Assembly (NCBI GenBank): GCA_007132225.1
Contig: SLPB01000181.1
Span: forward strand, 1 to 34,895
Length of the DNA: 34,895 nucleotides
Source of the DNA: Bacteroidales bacterium
Lineage (GTDB): Bacteria; Bacteroidota; Bacteroidia; Bacteroidales; PUMT01
Reading direction: 5' to 3'
Shown here piece by piece: positions 25,104-34,580 of this stretch. The number at the start of each line of letters is the position of its first letter. Within the stretch, counting starts at the first letter, position 1. The notes below the pieces were generated by a model. That model was not told where the DNA came from. It did no database searches and saw only the letters and a list, made by a program, of their open reading frames with translations. Both the position numbers and the translations under genes were made by a program.

Positions 25104-27400
25104 CTCCTGAACAGCCTCCTAAGGAAAGAAGGCCTTTCTTTTTCTTCGGGTGGTTTGGTTTCGGGCCTCTTGATTTCAATTTCGATGGTTCTATTATCCC
25201 TTTTGAATATATCAACAAAGCGCTCAAGAATGTTTCTCTCCTCAAGTTCCTGACAATCCATTGCACTTCTCAATTCCGGGGGTAATGAAGGAAAGGGAGA
25301 AACAAGCCGGCCGGCAAGTTCCCTGTTCTGCTGAACATCCTGCAAGGTTAATGCTACCAGGGGCAAAGCCAGTGCGCTTCCGGAACCATGGGATCCGCTG
25401 TGAAAATGAATGGCGCGGGAAGAAGCCCCTGCCCTGCTAATGATCACCATCCCGGGATTATATGCTGCGAACCAAGCATCGCCGTAATTCTGCGAGGTGC
25501 CAGTTTTTCCTGCCAAAGGAATATCAATGCCGTATATATATCTCAATGAAACACCCGTGCCCTCATCAATTGCCTTCTGCAGCATGGCATTCATCAGCAT
25601 GGCTGTACGTTCCGATATTATCCGGTATCTGTCCACGGCAGAAGACTTTTCATAGATAACCTTTCCATCCTCGGTGACAATCGATTCTATGCTCCAGGGA
25701 TTAATTTTATAACCTCCGTTTGCAAATGCGGAATAGGCTACTGCTGTTTCAAGCACGCTGGCCTCGGCAGTGCCAAGTGCCATGGATGGGTGAAAAGAGA
25801 GGGGAAAGGAGAAACCCATATCCTTCCAGAGAGAATCAGTTTTGTCAAAGCCGGTATCCAGGAAAAGGTTAAAAGTCGGAACATTGAGTGACCGGGCCAG
25901 GGCTACGGGAAGGGCATATCTTCCACCATAGACACCATCATAATTTACCGGGGTCCAGTCGTCGTAGTCGACAAGAACAATTGAATCGTTATCATAATAC
26001 TGGCAGGGCTCAATTCCCTTTTCCAGCGCAGCTGCATATAATATCGGCTTGAATGCAGAGGCAAGCTGCCGGCGTGCAAGAATCTGATCAAACGGCTGGG
26101 TTTGGAAATCAATGCCGCCAACCCATGCTTTAACTGCCCCCGTTCCCGGGTCAAGGGCCAGCAATCCCCCGTGCAGCAGCGCAAGAGCATGCTTAACACT
26201 GTCGGCCACGGTAAGCAATTCATTCCGGGAACCTTCCCAGCTAAAAATCCTTTGGAAGATAGTATCATTGGTGCGTTCATTTAAATTCATCCTGTCCATT
26301 TCCCGGCGGGCTACACCATCAAGAACCCTTTTCCCGACTGCCCCGGCATACTGATCATGGAGTCTCTTCTGCATGTGGGGCAGATGATTGCGAAAAGCCT
26401 TCAGGGCGGAATACTGAAGATCAAAATTCAATGAAGTATTTATTATCAGTCCGTCCTCTTCAAGGTTCCATTTATGTCCGGTGAGGGAATCGATATTATG
26501 CAGTATTCCATCTGCTTCACGTTTTACTCGGACCAGGAAATAACCGGCGGGATTCTGCACTTCCAGGTTCAGGTAATTCAGTCCGAGAGAAAGTCCGCAC
26601 AGTGAGTCTGCTTGGGCAGGGTCAATAAGGTTGTACTTCTCCATCTGCCGCAGCACCACATTTCTCCGAAAAATGGCATTTTCAGGATGCATACGGGGAT
26701 TGTAAAATGTATTGGCCTTGAGCATGCCCATAAGGACGGCTGACTCATCCAGGGTAAGATATTCGACCCTTTTGTCGAAATACCTCCATGACGCTGCACC
26801 AATGCCGTAAACATTTTCGCCGAACGAAACGGTATTCAGGTATAATGTCAGTATCTCCTCCTTGCTCAGGGCATTTTCAATCCGGTAAGCCAGTATGATC
26901 TCCTTGGTTTTATTAACCGGCAGGGTCAGCAGTCCGTAATTATCCCTGCCCAGAAGGTTTTTCACCAGCTGCTGCGATATTGTACTTCCCCCGCCTGCTC
27001 CGCGGTCATTCAGAACTACAGATTTTACCAAAGCACGCACAAGACTCCTGTAATCAATACCGTTATGACGGTAAAAACGTATATCCTCTATTGCGATAAG
27101 GGCATCAATCAGATGGGAGGGTATTTGTCCATACGCAACGTTAGTACGGTTCTCGGAAAAAAACCGACCTATTATCCTGCCTTCTTCAGAGTAAACAACA
27201 GAGGCAGTGGCGTTTTTCAAACCAAGTAATTCATCTTTGGACTGCAATCGGCCGAATGCGCCCAGGTAAACTGACAGGATGAACATTACACCCGCTGCCG
27301 CAATAAGCAGGAATATTCCCGGTATAATAATAAAGGGTTTGCGCAGTTTACCCTTCTTCCTTAAAAAAAATTTACTAAAAAGTTTGCTCCCTGACACCAT
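25094..27400 (-). CDS. Class A penicillin-binding protein (transglycosylase/transpeptidase, PBP1A type)
   Basis: Builds and cross-links peptidoglycan in the periplasm. The 768 residues show a basic cytoplasmic N-terminus, one membrane helix (about 22-45), a GT51 glycosyltransferase domain (about 65-240) with catalytic Glu105 in AIEDIRFYRHNGID, GGSTISQQLVKNLL and LYLNTVSFGENVYGIGAA, and a transpeptidase domain with Ser448-x-x-Lys451 (SAFK), Ser504-Leu-Asn506 and Lys632-Thr-Gly (KTGTSQNYGDAWFAAYNP). ASSRAIHFHSGSHGSGSALA follows the KTG motif. All active residues are intact. The C-terminus is a charged tail (RPETKPPEEKERPSFLRRLF, then RRKN) ending on an A6 run at the stop; see the separate entry for a hydrophobic reading beyond it. 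Confidence 0.94.
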   Translation of the reverse strand: MVSGSKLFSKFFLRKKGKLRKPFIIIPGIFLLIAAAGVMFILSVYLGAFGRLQSKDELLGLKNATASVVYSEEGRIIGRFFSENRTNVAYGQIPSHLIDALIAIEDIRFYRHNGIDYRSLVRALVKSVVLNDRGAGGGSTISQQLVKNLLGRDNYGLLTLPVNKTKEIILAYRIENALSKEEILTLYLNTVSFGENVYGIGAASWRYFDKRVEYLTLDESAVLMGMLKANTFYNPRMHPENAIFRRNVVLRQMEKYNLIDPAQADSLCGLSLGLNYLNLEVQNPAGYFLVRVKREADGILHNIDSLTGHKWNLEEDGLIINTSLNFDLQYSALKAFRNHLPHMQKRLHDQYAGAVGKRVLDGVARREMDRMNLNERTNDTIFQRIFSWEGSRNELLTVADSVKHALALLHGGLLALDPGTGAVKAWVGGIDFQTQPFDQILARRQLASAFKPILYAAALEKGIEPCQYYDNDSIVLVDYDDWTPVNYDGVYGGRYALPVALARSLNVPTFNLFLDTGFDKTDSLWKDMGFSFPLSFHPSMALGTAEASVLETAVAYSAFANGGYKINPWSIESIVTEDGKVIYEKSSAVDRYRIISERTAMLMNAMLQKAIDEGTGVSLRYIYGIDIPLAGKTGTSQNYGDAWFAAYNPGMVIISRAGASSRAIHFHSGSHGSGSALALPLVALTLQDVQQNRELAGRLVSPFPSLPPELRSAMDCQELEERNILERFVDIFKRDNRTIEIEIKRPETKPPEEKERPSFLRRLFRRKN

Positions 27401-27567
27401 TACTTGATGAATAAATCTTCAATAAGCATATAAACGTCACATTCCGGCCAAAATTATGATCATGCAGGAATAATCTTTAATTCAGCTAAAGGAGGGATTG
27501 TACCGTGGCTGGTCCTGCTTAACCAGTTTGTTTATTCATTTACCAGTATACAAAAATTAAAACCTCC

Positions 27568-28155
27568 TTAATCTTCCGAAAGCCAGTCATCCATCATGAC
27601 CATGATTTCTTCGGGAGGCAGGTACAGACTCTTAATCCTTTTAATATAATTCTCTGACATGCCGGCCTGCTTGAGTATAAATTCTTTTGTGGTAAGGATA
27701 TAGCCCCCCAGTCCGTGATTCAGGGCGTAGATATCCGCCGCCCGTTCTGCTGTTATAATAAAACTCCGGGAAATATAATAGTTAAGGCCAAATATTATCA
27801 TGGACCAGTTATTTTTTCTCATATAGTCCATGATATGCCCCAACTCGTGGCCAATCCACCCAACAAGGACATCTCCGGGTAAGTCGTGTGCCGGGATTTT
27901 ATCCCCGTTAAGGGAAAAAACCCGTCGTATTTTTATAATATAGGACCTGCATTTGCTGGAACCATACATGCTGGTTAATCTTGGCTGGGCCTGCATGAAG
28001 GATTTGCGTATATTGTCACTATACACAAAATCAATCTTTACATTTTTCAGTGCAGGGTAAAAAGAAAGTGCCCTGAGCGTTACTTCCCTTATTTCAGAAG
28101 GTATGGTTTTCAGGAGACTGAAATGCTCATGCGGTCTATTTTCCATATTCAACAT
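27568..28155 (-). CDS. Uncharacterised HExxH metallopeptidase-like protein
   Basis: A 195-residue protein I cannot place in a named family. It carries a zinc-protease signature: His103-Glu104-xx-His107 in WIGHELGHIMDYM, and a plausible third ligand Glu137 in FIITAERAADIYALNHG, a spacing and ExxAD pattern similar to M48-type gluzincins. One moderately hydrophobic segment (118-134) lies between them, perhaps membrane-associated. There is no signal peptide, so a cytoplasmic location is likely. Start is ATG 28155 or 28146 (MENRPHEHF). It sits between purL (131 bases upstream) and the PBP gene (167 bases downstream), all on one strand. Activity is inference from the motif. Confidence 0.7.
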   Translation of the reverse strand: MLNMENRPHEHFSLLKTIPSEIREVTLRALSFYPALKNVKIDFVYSDNIRKSFMQAQPRLTSMYGSSKCRSYIIKIRRVFSLNGDKIPAHDLPGDVLVGWIGHELGHIMDYMRKNNWSMIIFGLNYYISRSFIITAERAADIYALNHGLGGYILTTKEFILKQAGMSENYIKRIKSLYLPPEEIMVMMDDWLSED

Positions 28156-28286
28156 ATAGTATATTCAGGGTTAATTCCCATTCTGTAAAGTGACCCGCCG
28201 GTTCCTGAAAATATCGGGATGCAAGGAACATTGGCCTGATCTGATCATATTGAATTGATTTAAACGGTATTTTTAATAATTTATTC

Positions 28287-31200
28287 TTAGAGGCAGGTAT
28301 CAGTAATCCATTTCCGGGCATTTACAAAAGCTTCCAGCCAGGGTGTGACCTGGTCATTTTTACGCTCTGACGGGTAATTAGCCCAGTTATGAGGATACAA
28401 TGACCTTTCCAGGTGAGGCATCATTGCCAGGTGACGACCGTCAGCACTGGATATGGCAGCGGCAACATAGCCTGAACCATTTGGGTTACCAGGGTATTCG
28501 GCATATGAATATTTCATGGGTATATGGTAATCACTTTCCTGCATCGGCAGGTGGAACTTGCCTTCACCATGCGCAACCCATATACCAAGCCTGCTTCCGG
28601 CAAGTGATTTAAGCATAACAGAATTATTCTCCTGTATATCAACATTTAAAAAAGCTGATTCAAATTTATGTGAATCATTAAAAAGCATTTTTGTTTTATC
28701 CGCGCCCGCTCTGCCTACCAGTCCGAGTTCAACCATCAGCTGGCACCCGTTACAAACGCCAAGGCTAAGAGTATCCCCGCGGGCATAGAAGCTGTCCAGA
28801 GCCTTTTTGGCCTTTTCATTATACAAAAAAGCCCCTGCCCATCCCCTGGCAGAACCCAGCACATCACTGTTCGAAAATCCGCCTACAAAAACAATCATAT
28901 TAACGTTCTCAAGGGTTTCCCTTCCGCTGACAAGGTCGGTCATATGAACATCCTTCACGTCCATGCCTGCAAGGTGCATACACCATGCCATTTCCCGGTC
29001 GCCATTAACACCCTTTTCTCTAATAATGGCAGCCTTCACCCCGCTTTGTTCACGGCGGTCGGAATCAATCCCGTATTGTGACAAAACACCTTTAAACCTA
29101 TCCGGAAATTTATAGGATAGTGGCTGTTTGCTGTAATTCTTAAATCGCTTAAGTGAAAGACCTTCTCCCGATTGCTTCCTGTCAAGCAGGTATGATGAAC
29201 GGTACCACACATCTCTCAACTTATCTATTTTCAACTCGTATATTGCCTCATCATGTTTCAGGACAAATTCACGGGTATTGTTATACTCCCCCAGGATCTT
29301 TGCATCAATCCCTTTTTCTTTCAGGTCATACATAATTTCAGTGGCCTGTGCGACCTGAATAATTACTGCGGGCTTTTCACTAAAAAGTATATTAACTAAA
29401 TTCTCATCAAAATCAGACAAATCAACTTTTATTCCCGCTTCCTGTTCAGGGAAACACATCTCAAGCAATGCAGTAATAAGCCCTCCTCCGGAAACATCGT
29501 GGCCGGCAAGGACCTTCCCATTTAAAATCAATTTCTGCAGGGCATTAAAGGCGGTCGAAAAATATTCAGGATCCTTCACTGTGGGACAATCGCGGCCGAT
29601 AAAGTTTATCGATTGCGCAAAGCTGCTTCCCCCCAGGAAAAACCGATCTTTAGAGAGGTCGATGTATAAAACAGAGCTTCCCGGCACATCCTTTAATCCC
29701 GGGGTTACTGTTTTCCTGATATCGATAACCTCTGCCGCTGCAGATATTATCACTGTTCCCGGGGCATAGACAAGGGTGTCATCCTTGTATTTCTGAGTCA
29801 TGGACAAGGAATCCTTACCTGTTGGAATATTTATACCCAGGGCTTTGGCAAAATCCGAAGCAGCTTCAACAGCCTGGTAAAGCCGGCTGTCCTCCCCTTC
29901 ATGCCTGGTAGGCCACATCCAGTTGGCACTCAGCGACACCCCCCTTATGCCATCCTGCAGTGGCGCCCATAAAATATTGGTAAGAGATTCGGCGATGGAA
30001 AGCACCGACCCTCTTGCGGGATCAACCATGGCCGCCACCGGGGCATGGCCTATGGCAGTTGCCACTCCATGCTCTCCCCCATAATCAATAGCCATCACAG
30101 CAATATTGTTCAGCGGAAGCTGTATAGTACCGGTTGTCTGCTGCAGGGCAACCTTCCCGGTAACACTGCGGTCAACCTTGTTGGTAAGCCAGTCCTTACA
30201 GGAGACGGATTCAAGCTGGAGCACTGATATAAGATACTCCCTGAATCGTTTTTCGTCAAACTCCAGCTCACAGAAACCACTCTCCGGGGTTTTATCAGTC
30301 ATAACCGTACGGGGGGGATTGCCAAACAGCCATTTAAGCTGAAGATCTATTGGCTTCTCTTTTCTTACTTTATCCTCGAAGGTGAACTGCATATCGCCTG
30401 TAACTTCTCCTATGTTGTACATCGGCGCCCTTTCACGCTCTGATACCCGTTTCAGCAGGTCTACATCCTTCTCATGCAATACCAGCCCCATTCTCTCCTG
30501 TGATTCATTGCCCGCTAACTCCCTTGCCGATAAAGTGGGATCACCCACTGGCAGCTTATCCATTTCAATTATTCCACCTGCATTCTCCACAAGCTCGGAT
30601 AGACAGTTAAGATGGCCACCTGCACCGTGATCATGAATTGAGATAACCGGATTTTCATCCGACTCCATCATAGCACGTATGGCATTGCAAACCCTTTTCT
30701 GCATCTCAGGATTGGAGCGCTGAACAGCATTGAGTTCAATAAGATTGTCATATTCGCCGGTAGCAACAGAGGAAACTGCACTTCCCCCCATTCCTATCCT
30801 GTAATTATCTCCTCCAAGCAGTATAATGCGATCACCCTTTACAGGATCATCCTTCATGCTATCTTTTTTCTTTCCGTAACCTATGCCACCCGCCAGCATT
30901 ATCACCTTATCATAACCGTATATCTTTCCATGCTCCTTATGCTCGAATGTAAGCAGACTTCCGCAAATAAGCGGTTGTCCGAACTTGTTGCCAAAATCAC
31001 TTGCCCCGTTGGAAGCCTTGATAAGAATATCCCCGGGAGTCTGGTAAAGCCATGGGCGGGGTAAAACACCATTTTCCCATGACCTCCCTGTATCTGTGCG
31101 GGGATATGCAGTCATATATACAGCCGTGCCTGCAAGCGGCACAGCCCCTTTTCCGCCGGCAAGGCGGTCACGTATCTCCCCCCCTGTCCCGGTGGCAGCA

Positions 31201-32000
31201 CCGTTGAAGGGCTCCACTGTCGTCGGGAAATTGTGGGTTTCAGCCTTAAGGGAAATAACTGTCTCCACCTCCTTAGTCTCAAACCAATCAGGCTGGTCCT
31301 GACGGGCAGGTGCAAATTGCCTGGCTATGGGGCCCTGCAGAAAAGCACAATTATCCTTGTACGCCGACACCACCCTGTTGGGATTGTCCTGAGTAGTCTG
31401 CTTAATAAGCTGAAACAGGGAGTAAGGTTTCTCTACGCCGTCTATTACAAACATGCCGTTAAAGATCTTGTGCCGGCAATGTTCGGAATTCACCTGCGAA
31501 AACCCAAATATCTCACTGTCGGTGAGTTGACGGCCTATCTGTTTGCTTACCTCCTGCAGGTAATTTATCTCTTCCTCACTTAATGCAAGTCCTTCTTTTT
31601 TGTTATAGCCTTCAATATCATCAATAAATATTACAGGATCGGGCTCCTTGTCTATGGTAAAAATATCCTTGTCAAGATTATGATAGAGGTGCTGCAGCAT
31701 AGGATCATAACCTGGTTTACAGGAATCCTGCGCCGAAGCATTGTCGTCGAACCGGATAAACTCTTCAATACGAACGATACCCGCAATACCCATGTTCTGG
31801 GTAATCTCCACTGCATTGGTACTCCACGGAGTAACCATTTCACGGCGTGGACCAACAAATGTGCCTTCAATTAAGGGGGAATCTATGCAGGCAGCTCCGT
31901 CAAAAAGCCAGGTAAGTTTGTTAATTTCATTTTTATGAGGCTGCTCTTTAACCTGAACAGCATACAGGTTGCCGGGATTGTTCTGAAAAAAAATTATCAT
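28287..32000 (-). CDS. purL: Phosphoribosylformylglycinamidine synthase (FGAM synthase)
   Basis: Fourth step of purine synthesis: converts FGAR, glutamine and ATP to FGAM. The 1237 residues form the long one-chain type. In order: N-terminal PurS-like region, a linker with QIGRQLTDSEIFGFSQVNSE and HCRHKIFNG, the first AIRS-like half (ETHNFPTTVEPFNGAATGTG, FGNKFGQPLICG), DHGAGGHLNCLSELVE, the second half (HDVSGGGLITALLEM), and a class I glutaminase domain with nucleophile Cys1083 in LGVCNGCQLM, and His1196/Glu1198 in MMPHLERSLYPHNW. ATG start at 32000. No other pur gene is adjacent. Confidence 0.97.
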   Translation of the reverse strand: MIIFFQNNPGNLYAVQVKEQPHKNEINKLTWLFDGAACIDSPLIEGTFVGPRREMVTPWSTNAVEITQNMGIAGIVRIEEFIRFDDNASAQDSCKPGYDPMLQHLYHNLDKDIFTIDKEPDPVIFIDDIEGYNKKEGLALSEEEINYLQEVSKQIGRQLTDSEIFGFSQVNSEHCRHKIFNGMFVIDGVEKPYSLFQLIKQTTQDNPNRVVSAYKDNCAFLQGPIARQFAPARQDQPDWFETKEVETVISLKAETHNFPTTVEPFNGAATGTGGEIRDRLAGGKGAVPLAGTAVYMTAYPRTDTGRSWENGVLPRPWLYQTPGDILIKASNGASDFGNKFGQPLICGSLLTFEHKEHGKIYGYDKVIMLAGGIGYGKKKDSMKDDPVKGDRIILLGGDNYRIGMGGSAVSSVATGEYDNLIELNAVQRSNPEMQKRVCNAIRAMMESDENPVISIHDHGAGGHLNCLSELVENAGGIIEMDKLPVGDPTLSARELAGNESQERMGLVLHEKDVDLLKRVSERERAPMYNIGEVTGDMQFTFEDKVRKEKPIDLQLKWLFGNPPRTVMTDKTPESGFCELEFDEKRFREYLISVLQLESVSCKDWLTNKVDRSVTGKVALQQTTGTIQLPLNNIAVMAIDYGGEHGVATAIGHAPVAAMVDPARGSVLSIAESLTNILWAPLQDGIRGVSLSANWMWPTRHEGEDSRLYQAVEAASDFAKALGINIPTGKDSLSMTQKYKDDTLVYAPGTVIISAAAEVIDIRKTVTPGLKDVPGSSVLYIDLSKDRFFLGGSSFAQSINFIGRDCPTVKDPEYFSTAFNALQKLILNGKVLAGHDVSGGGLITALLEMCFPEQEAGIKVDLSDFDENLVNILFSEKPAVIIQVAQATEIMYDLKEKGIDAKILGEYNNTREFVLKHDEAIYELKIDKLRDVWYRSSYLLDRKQSGEGLSLKRFKNYSKQPLSYKFPDRFKGVLSQYGIDSDRREQSGVKAAIIREKGVNGDREMAWCMHLAGMDVKDVHMTDLVSGRETLENVNMIVFVGGFSNSDVLGSARGWAGAFLYNEKAKKALDSFYARGDTLSLGVCNGCQLMVELGLVGRAGADKTKMLFNDSHKFESAFLNVDIQENNSVMLKSLAGSRLGIWVAHGEGKFHLPMQESDYHIPMKYSYAEYPGNPNGSGYVAAAISSADGRHLAMMPHLERSLYPHNWANYPSERKNDQVTPWLEAFVNARKWITDTCL

Positions 32001-32100
32001 TGCAGGATTTTAATTTGTATGTATATGGAATTGCGAAATTAAAAAAACCTGCTTATTATTCCTCAGAAAATATTTAATTTAGTTGGCTGGTTTGATGAAT

Positions 32101-32145
32101 CCTCATGTTTATGCATTGTATTTGGTGTGACGAAGTAACATGAGG
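32101..32145. repeat. 9-bp inverted repeat between purL and the sugar porter
   Basis: CCTCATGTT (32101-32109) and AACATGAGG (32137-32145) are perfect inverted copies around a 27-base spacer. It lies downstream of the sugar porter stop and upstream of purL, so it could be a terminator stem or a protein-binding site. Its long loop and lack of a T-run make the role uncertain. Confidence 0.35.
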
Positions 32146-32162
32146 TACTCAATTGTTCATTT

Positions 32163-33590
32163 TTACTTTTTTTTCCACAACCACTCCATATCTTCAAGAG
32201 TTTTGCCTTTTGTTTCGGGAACAAATCTCCATAGAAAAATTGCGGCCAGGATACCCATTAAACCATATATCCAATATGAGAAGCCGTGGTTAAAAAGGCT
32301 GGTGAGAAAAGTGCTTTTATCCATCATTGGAAAAGACCAGCTGACCAGGTAGTTGGAGATCCATTGTGCTGCCACTGCCACAGCCATAGCACGACCACGA
32401 ATCCGGTTAGGATAAATCTCCGAAAGAAGAACCCAGGTTACCGGGCCCCAGCTCATGGCAAAGCATGCTACATAACCCAGCATAAATATCAGGGCTCCCA
32501 ATCCAAGAATCTGGAAATAGAATGTAAATCCCAGCGCAAACATAAAAAAGGCCATCCCCAATGCTCCAACTATCATCAGAGGCTTCCTTCCTATTTTATC
32601 AACAGTCATTATAGCAAGAACGGTAAAAGATAAATTAATAACCCCAACAATAACTGTCTGTAATAATGCAACATCTGTCCCTGCTCCCATATTCCTGAAA
32701 ATCTCAGGTGCATAGTACAGGACCACATTGATACCAACAAACTGCTGGAATACAGATAACATTATTCCAATTACAACTATTGCAATTCCGTAGGAAAAGA
32801 GCTTTCCGGGTTTTTGGCCAATTGTTTCATTGATTTCGTCCAGCACTTTTCGTGCTATTTCCGAGCCGTTTATTTTTGTAAGGACATCAAGTGCTTTTTC
32901 CTGATTATTGCGCATAACAAGATAGCGGGGTGTTTCGGGGACAAAGAAGAGAAAAATTAAAAACAGGGTTGCAGGAATAATCTCCGATGCAAACATCCAT
33001 CTCCAGCCTACCTGATGCAGCCATGAGTCATCACCCTGAAGTGAAATGGAGTAATTAACGAAGTAGACCACCAGCATACCAAAAATTATGGCAAACTGGT
33101 TCCAGGACACAAGCCGGCCTCTTATATGGGCAGGAGCTACCTCGGCAATATACATGGGTGACAGCATTGAAGCCATTCCCACTCCTATTCCCCCGATCAC
33201 CCTGTAAAACACAAACAGGTTAACATATGTATGATCCCCCTCCCCGATGGGTGCAAAAAACATTTCCGGCATGGAAGAGCCCAGTGCAGATATCAAAAAA
33301 AGCATAGCAGCAAGCATAAGACCTCTTTTCCGGCCAAGTTTAAGGCTTACTACACCACCCAGCAATCCACCAATGACACAACCAATAAGTGCGCTGGAAA
33401 CCACCCGGCCCAACATGGAGTTGGCGGCTGTTTCAGCCAATCCGTAAGGTTCAATGAAAAACTTTTCCAAAGATCCTACAGTCCCCGAAATAACTGCAGT
33501 ATCATAACCAAATAGCAGTCCCCCGAGAGTAGCAACCATAGTTAACCCGATTACATATCTCAGGCTCCCCTTGTTATTATTTCTTGTCAT
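32163..33590 (-). CDS. MFS sugar porter (XylE/GLUT-like)
   Basis: A 475-residue, 12-helix major-facilitator transporter of the sugar porter family, importing a hexose or pentose with protons. Signatures: GGLLFGYDTAVISG in helix 1, LGRKRG in the first loop, RGRLVSWNQFAIIFGML, PETPRYLV at the mid loop, FQQFVGINVVLYYAPEIF in helix 7 (sugar-contacting glutamines and asparagine), DKIGRKPL, GPVTWVLLSEIYPNRIRGRA and the ending PETKGKTLEDME. No kinase, isomerase or regulator is adjacent, so the sugar is not defined. The ATG at 33590 follows a long untranslated region. Confidence 0.95.
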   Translation of the reverse strand: MTRNNNKGSLRYVIGLTMVATLGGLLFGYDTAVISGTVGSLEKFFIEPYGLAETAANSMLGRVVSSALIGCVIGGLLGGVVSLKLGRKRGLMLAAMLFLISALGSSMPEMFFAPIGEGDHTYVNLFVFYRVIGGIGVGMASMLSPMYIAEVAPAHIRGRLVSWNQFAIIFGMLVVYFVNYSISLQGDDSWLHQVGWRWMFASEIIPATLFLIFLFFVPETPRYLVMRNNQEKALDVLTKINGSEIARKVLDEINETIGQKPGKLFSYGIAIVVIGIMLSVFQQFVGINVVLYYAPEIFRNMGAGTDVALLQTVIVGVINLSFTVLAIMTVDKIGRKPLMIVGALGMAFFMFALGFTFYFQILGLGALIFMLGYVACFAMSWGPVTWVLLSEIYPNRIRGRAMAVAVAAQWISNYLVSWSFPMMDKSTFLTSLFNHGFSYWIYGLMGILAAIFLWRFVPETKGKTLEDMEWLWKKK

Positions 33591-33985
33591 CAGGAAAATG
33601 ATTAGTTATAAGAATATTAAGGAGTTCATCTAAAAAATACAAGTCCGGCAGATATCCGGTACAACAATAATACTTTATTTTAAAATCCCCAAAGTAATAT
33701 AAATTAATTATTTTGCTGTTTCTATGACCAAAGGTAATAATGTGAGCGAACCGGTCCGAAAAAGGTCTTTCGGGGTTCAAAAAAAATAATGTTATCACCG
33801 TGGAATCAGATGATTTTTATACCAAAAACAGCTTTTCAAAAACCCGGGTGCTGGAGTCTTATCAATGAATTTTACTGGACCAGTTATTTCAGGTGAGATA
33901 AGCGGGACCGGGTTAACCAACCCTCGATTAAAACAGCATCCCTGGTCTGGAAAAATAAACTGTTGGGAGCAATATGGGTAATTTA
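33591..33985. other. Intergenic region upstream of the sugar porter
   Basis: About 395 bases without a convincing gene. On the minus strand a TACCTTTG box (33736-33729) matches the Bacteroidota -7 element and would give a leader of about 130 bases, but no TTTG lies at the usual distance. A 73-codon frame at 33577-33798 (-) overlaps the porter start and looks like chance. No RNA gene seen. Confidence 0.4.
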
Positions 33986-34366
33986 TTATTCCTTTTTCAC
34001 ATAAAACTTAGTGATGAGCCTGAGAACAAGGTCAAGCTTCTGATAACCCAGAAAGCTCTTGTTTGTAAAAATATTTACAACAAGAACCGGCAGGAAAATA
34101 ATGGCCAGAGTGATTAAAAAAATCATAACCAGACTTTCAGCTCTTATAAGAAAAAGTATCAGAAGAACCATAATAAAAATGGCATAAAAGACGACGAAAA
34201 CAGAAAAATTCTTTTTTCTCTTATGGCTTTTTTCAAGCAGCCGGGCCATAAGGCCTGGCTCACAGCATTCCTGTGAAAACTCCTTTTTCTCCTGGTAGCT
34301 AAGCTCACTCTTTATTTCATTATAAAGAATACGTCTGAGTTCTTTAAGTCGCTCCTGATCATTCAT
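33986..34366 (-). CDS. Small two-helix membrane protein of unknown function
   Basis: A 126-residue protein with a charged cytoplasmic-looking N-terminus (MNDQERLKELRRILYNEIKS, EKSHKRKKN), two close membrane helices (about 53-73, FSVFVVFYAIFIMVLLILFL; and 78-100, LVMIFLITLAIIFLPVLVVN), and a basic tail ending ITKFYVKKE. The two-helix hairpin with both ends cytoplasmic is the likely topology. It resembles no family I recognise. It sits alone between HMG-CoA reductase and the sugar porter on the same strand. Confidence 0.65.
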   Translation of the reverse strand: MNDQERLKELRRILYNEIKSELSYQEKKEFSQECCEPGLMARLLEKSHKRKKNFSVFVVFYAIFIMVLLILFLIRAESLVMIFLITLAIIFLPVLVVNIFTNKSFLGYQKLDLVLRLITKFYVKKE

Positions 34367-34555
34367 TATTTATTACATATTAAATTGTAAGTCGCGATAA
34401 ATATACGAAAAGTTTGAAAAACAACTCAGAGCTAAATCAGAAAGTGTTTTTTTTCACCTAATTATTCAGTCCTTTTCTTACTTCTGTAAATGCTGATGCC
34501 AAAAGTCAGGTAAAGCCTTGAAATAATAGCCAACACTGGGGTAAATAAAGATTGC

Positions 34556-34579
34556 AAAAATGGATTCCCTGTAAGGGAA
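34556..34579 (-). terminator. Intrinsic terminator after HMG-CoA reductase
   Basis: Reading the minus strand, a TTCCCT-TAC-AGGGAA hairpin (34579-34565) begins one base after the TGA stop and is followed after four bases by a T5 run (34560-34556). The small stem and near T-run suit a modest intrinsic terminator. Confidence 0.5.
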
Positions 34580-34580
34580 G

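Noticed and set aside
33577-33798. A 73-codon open frame on the minus strand upstream of the sugar porter
   Set aside because: It overlaps the porter start, has no recognisable domain and an unconvincing composition; most likely chance.
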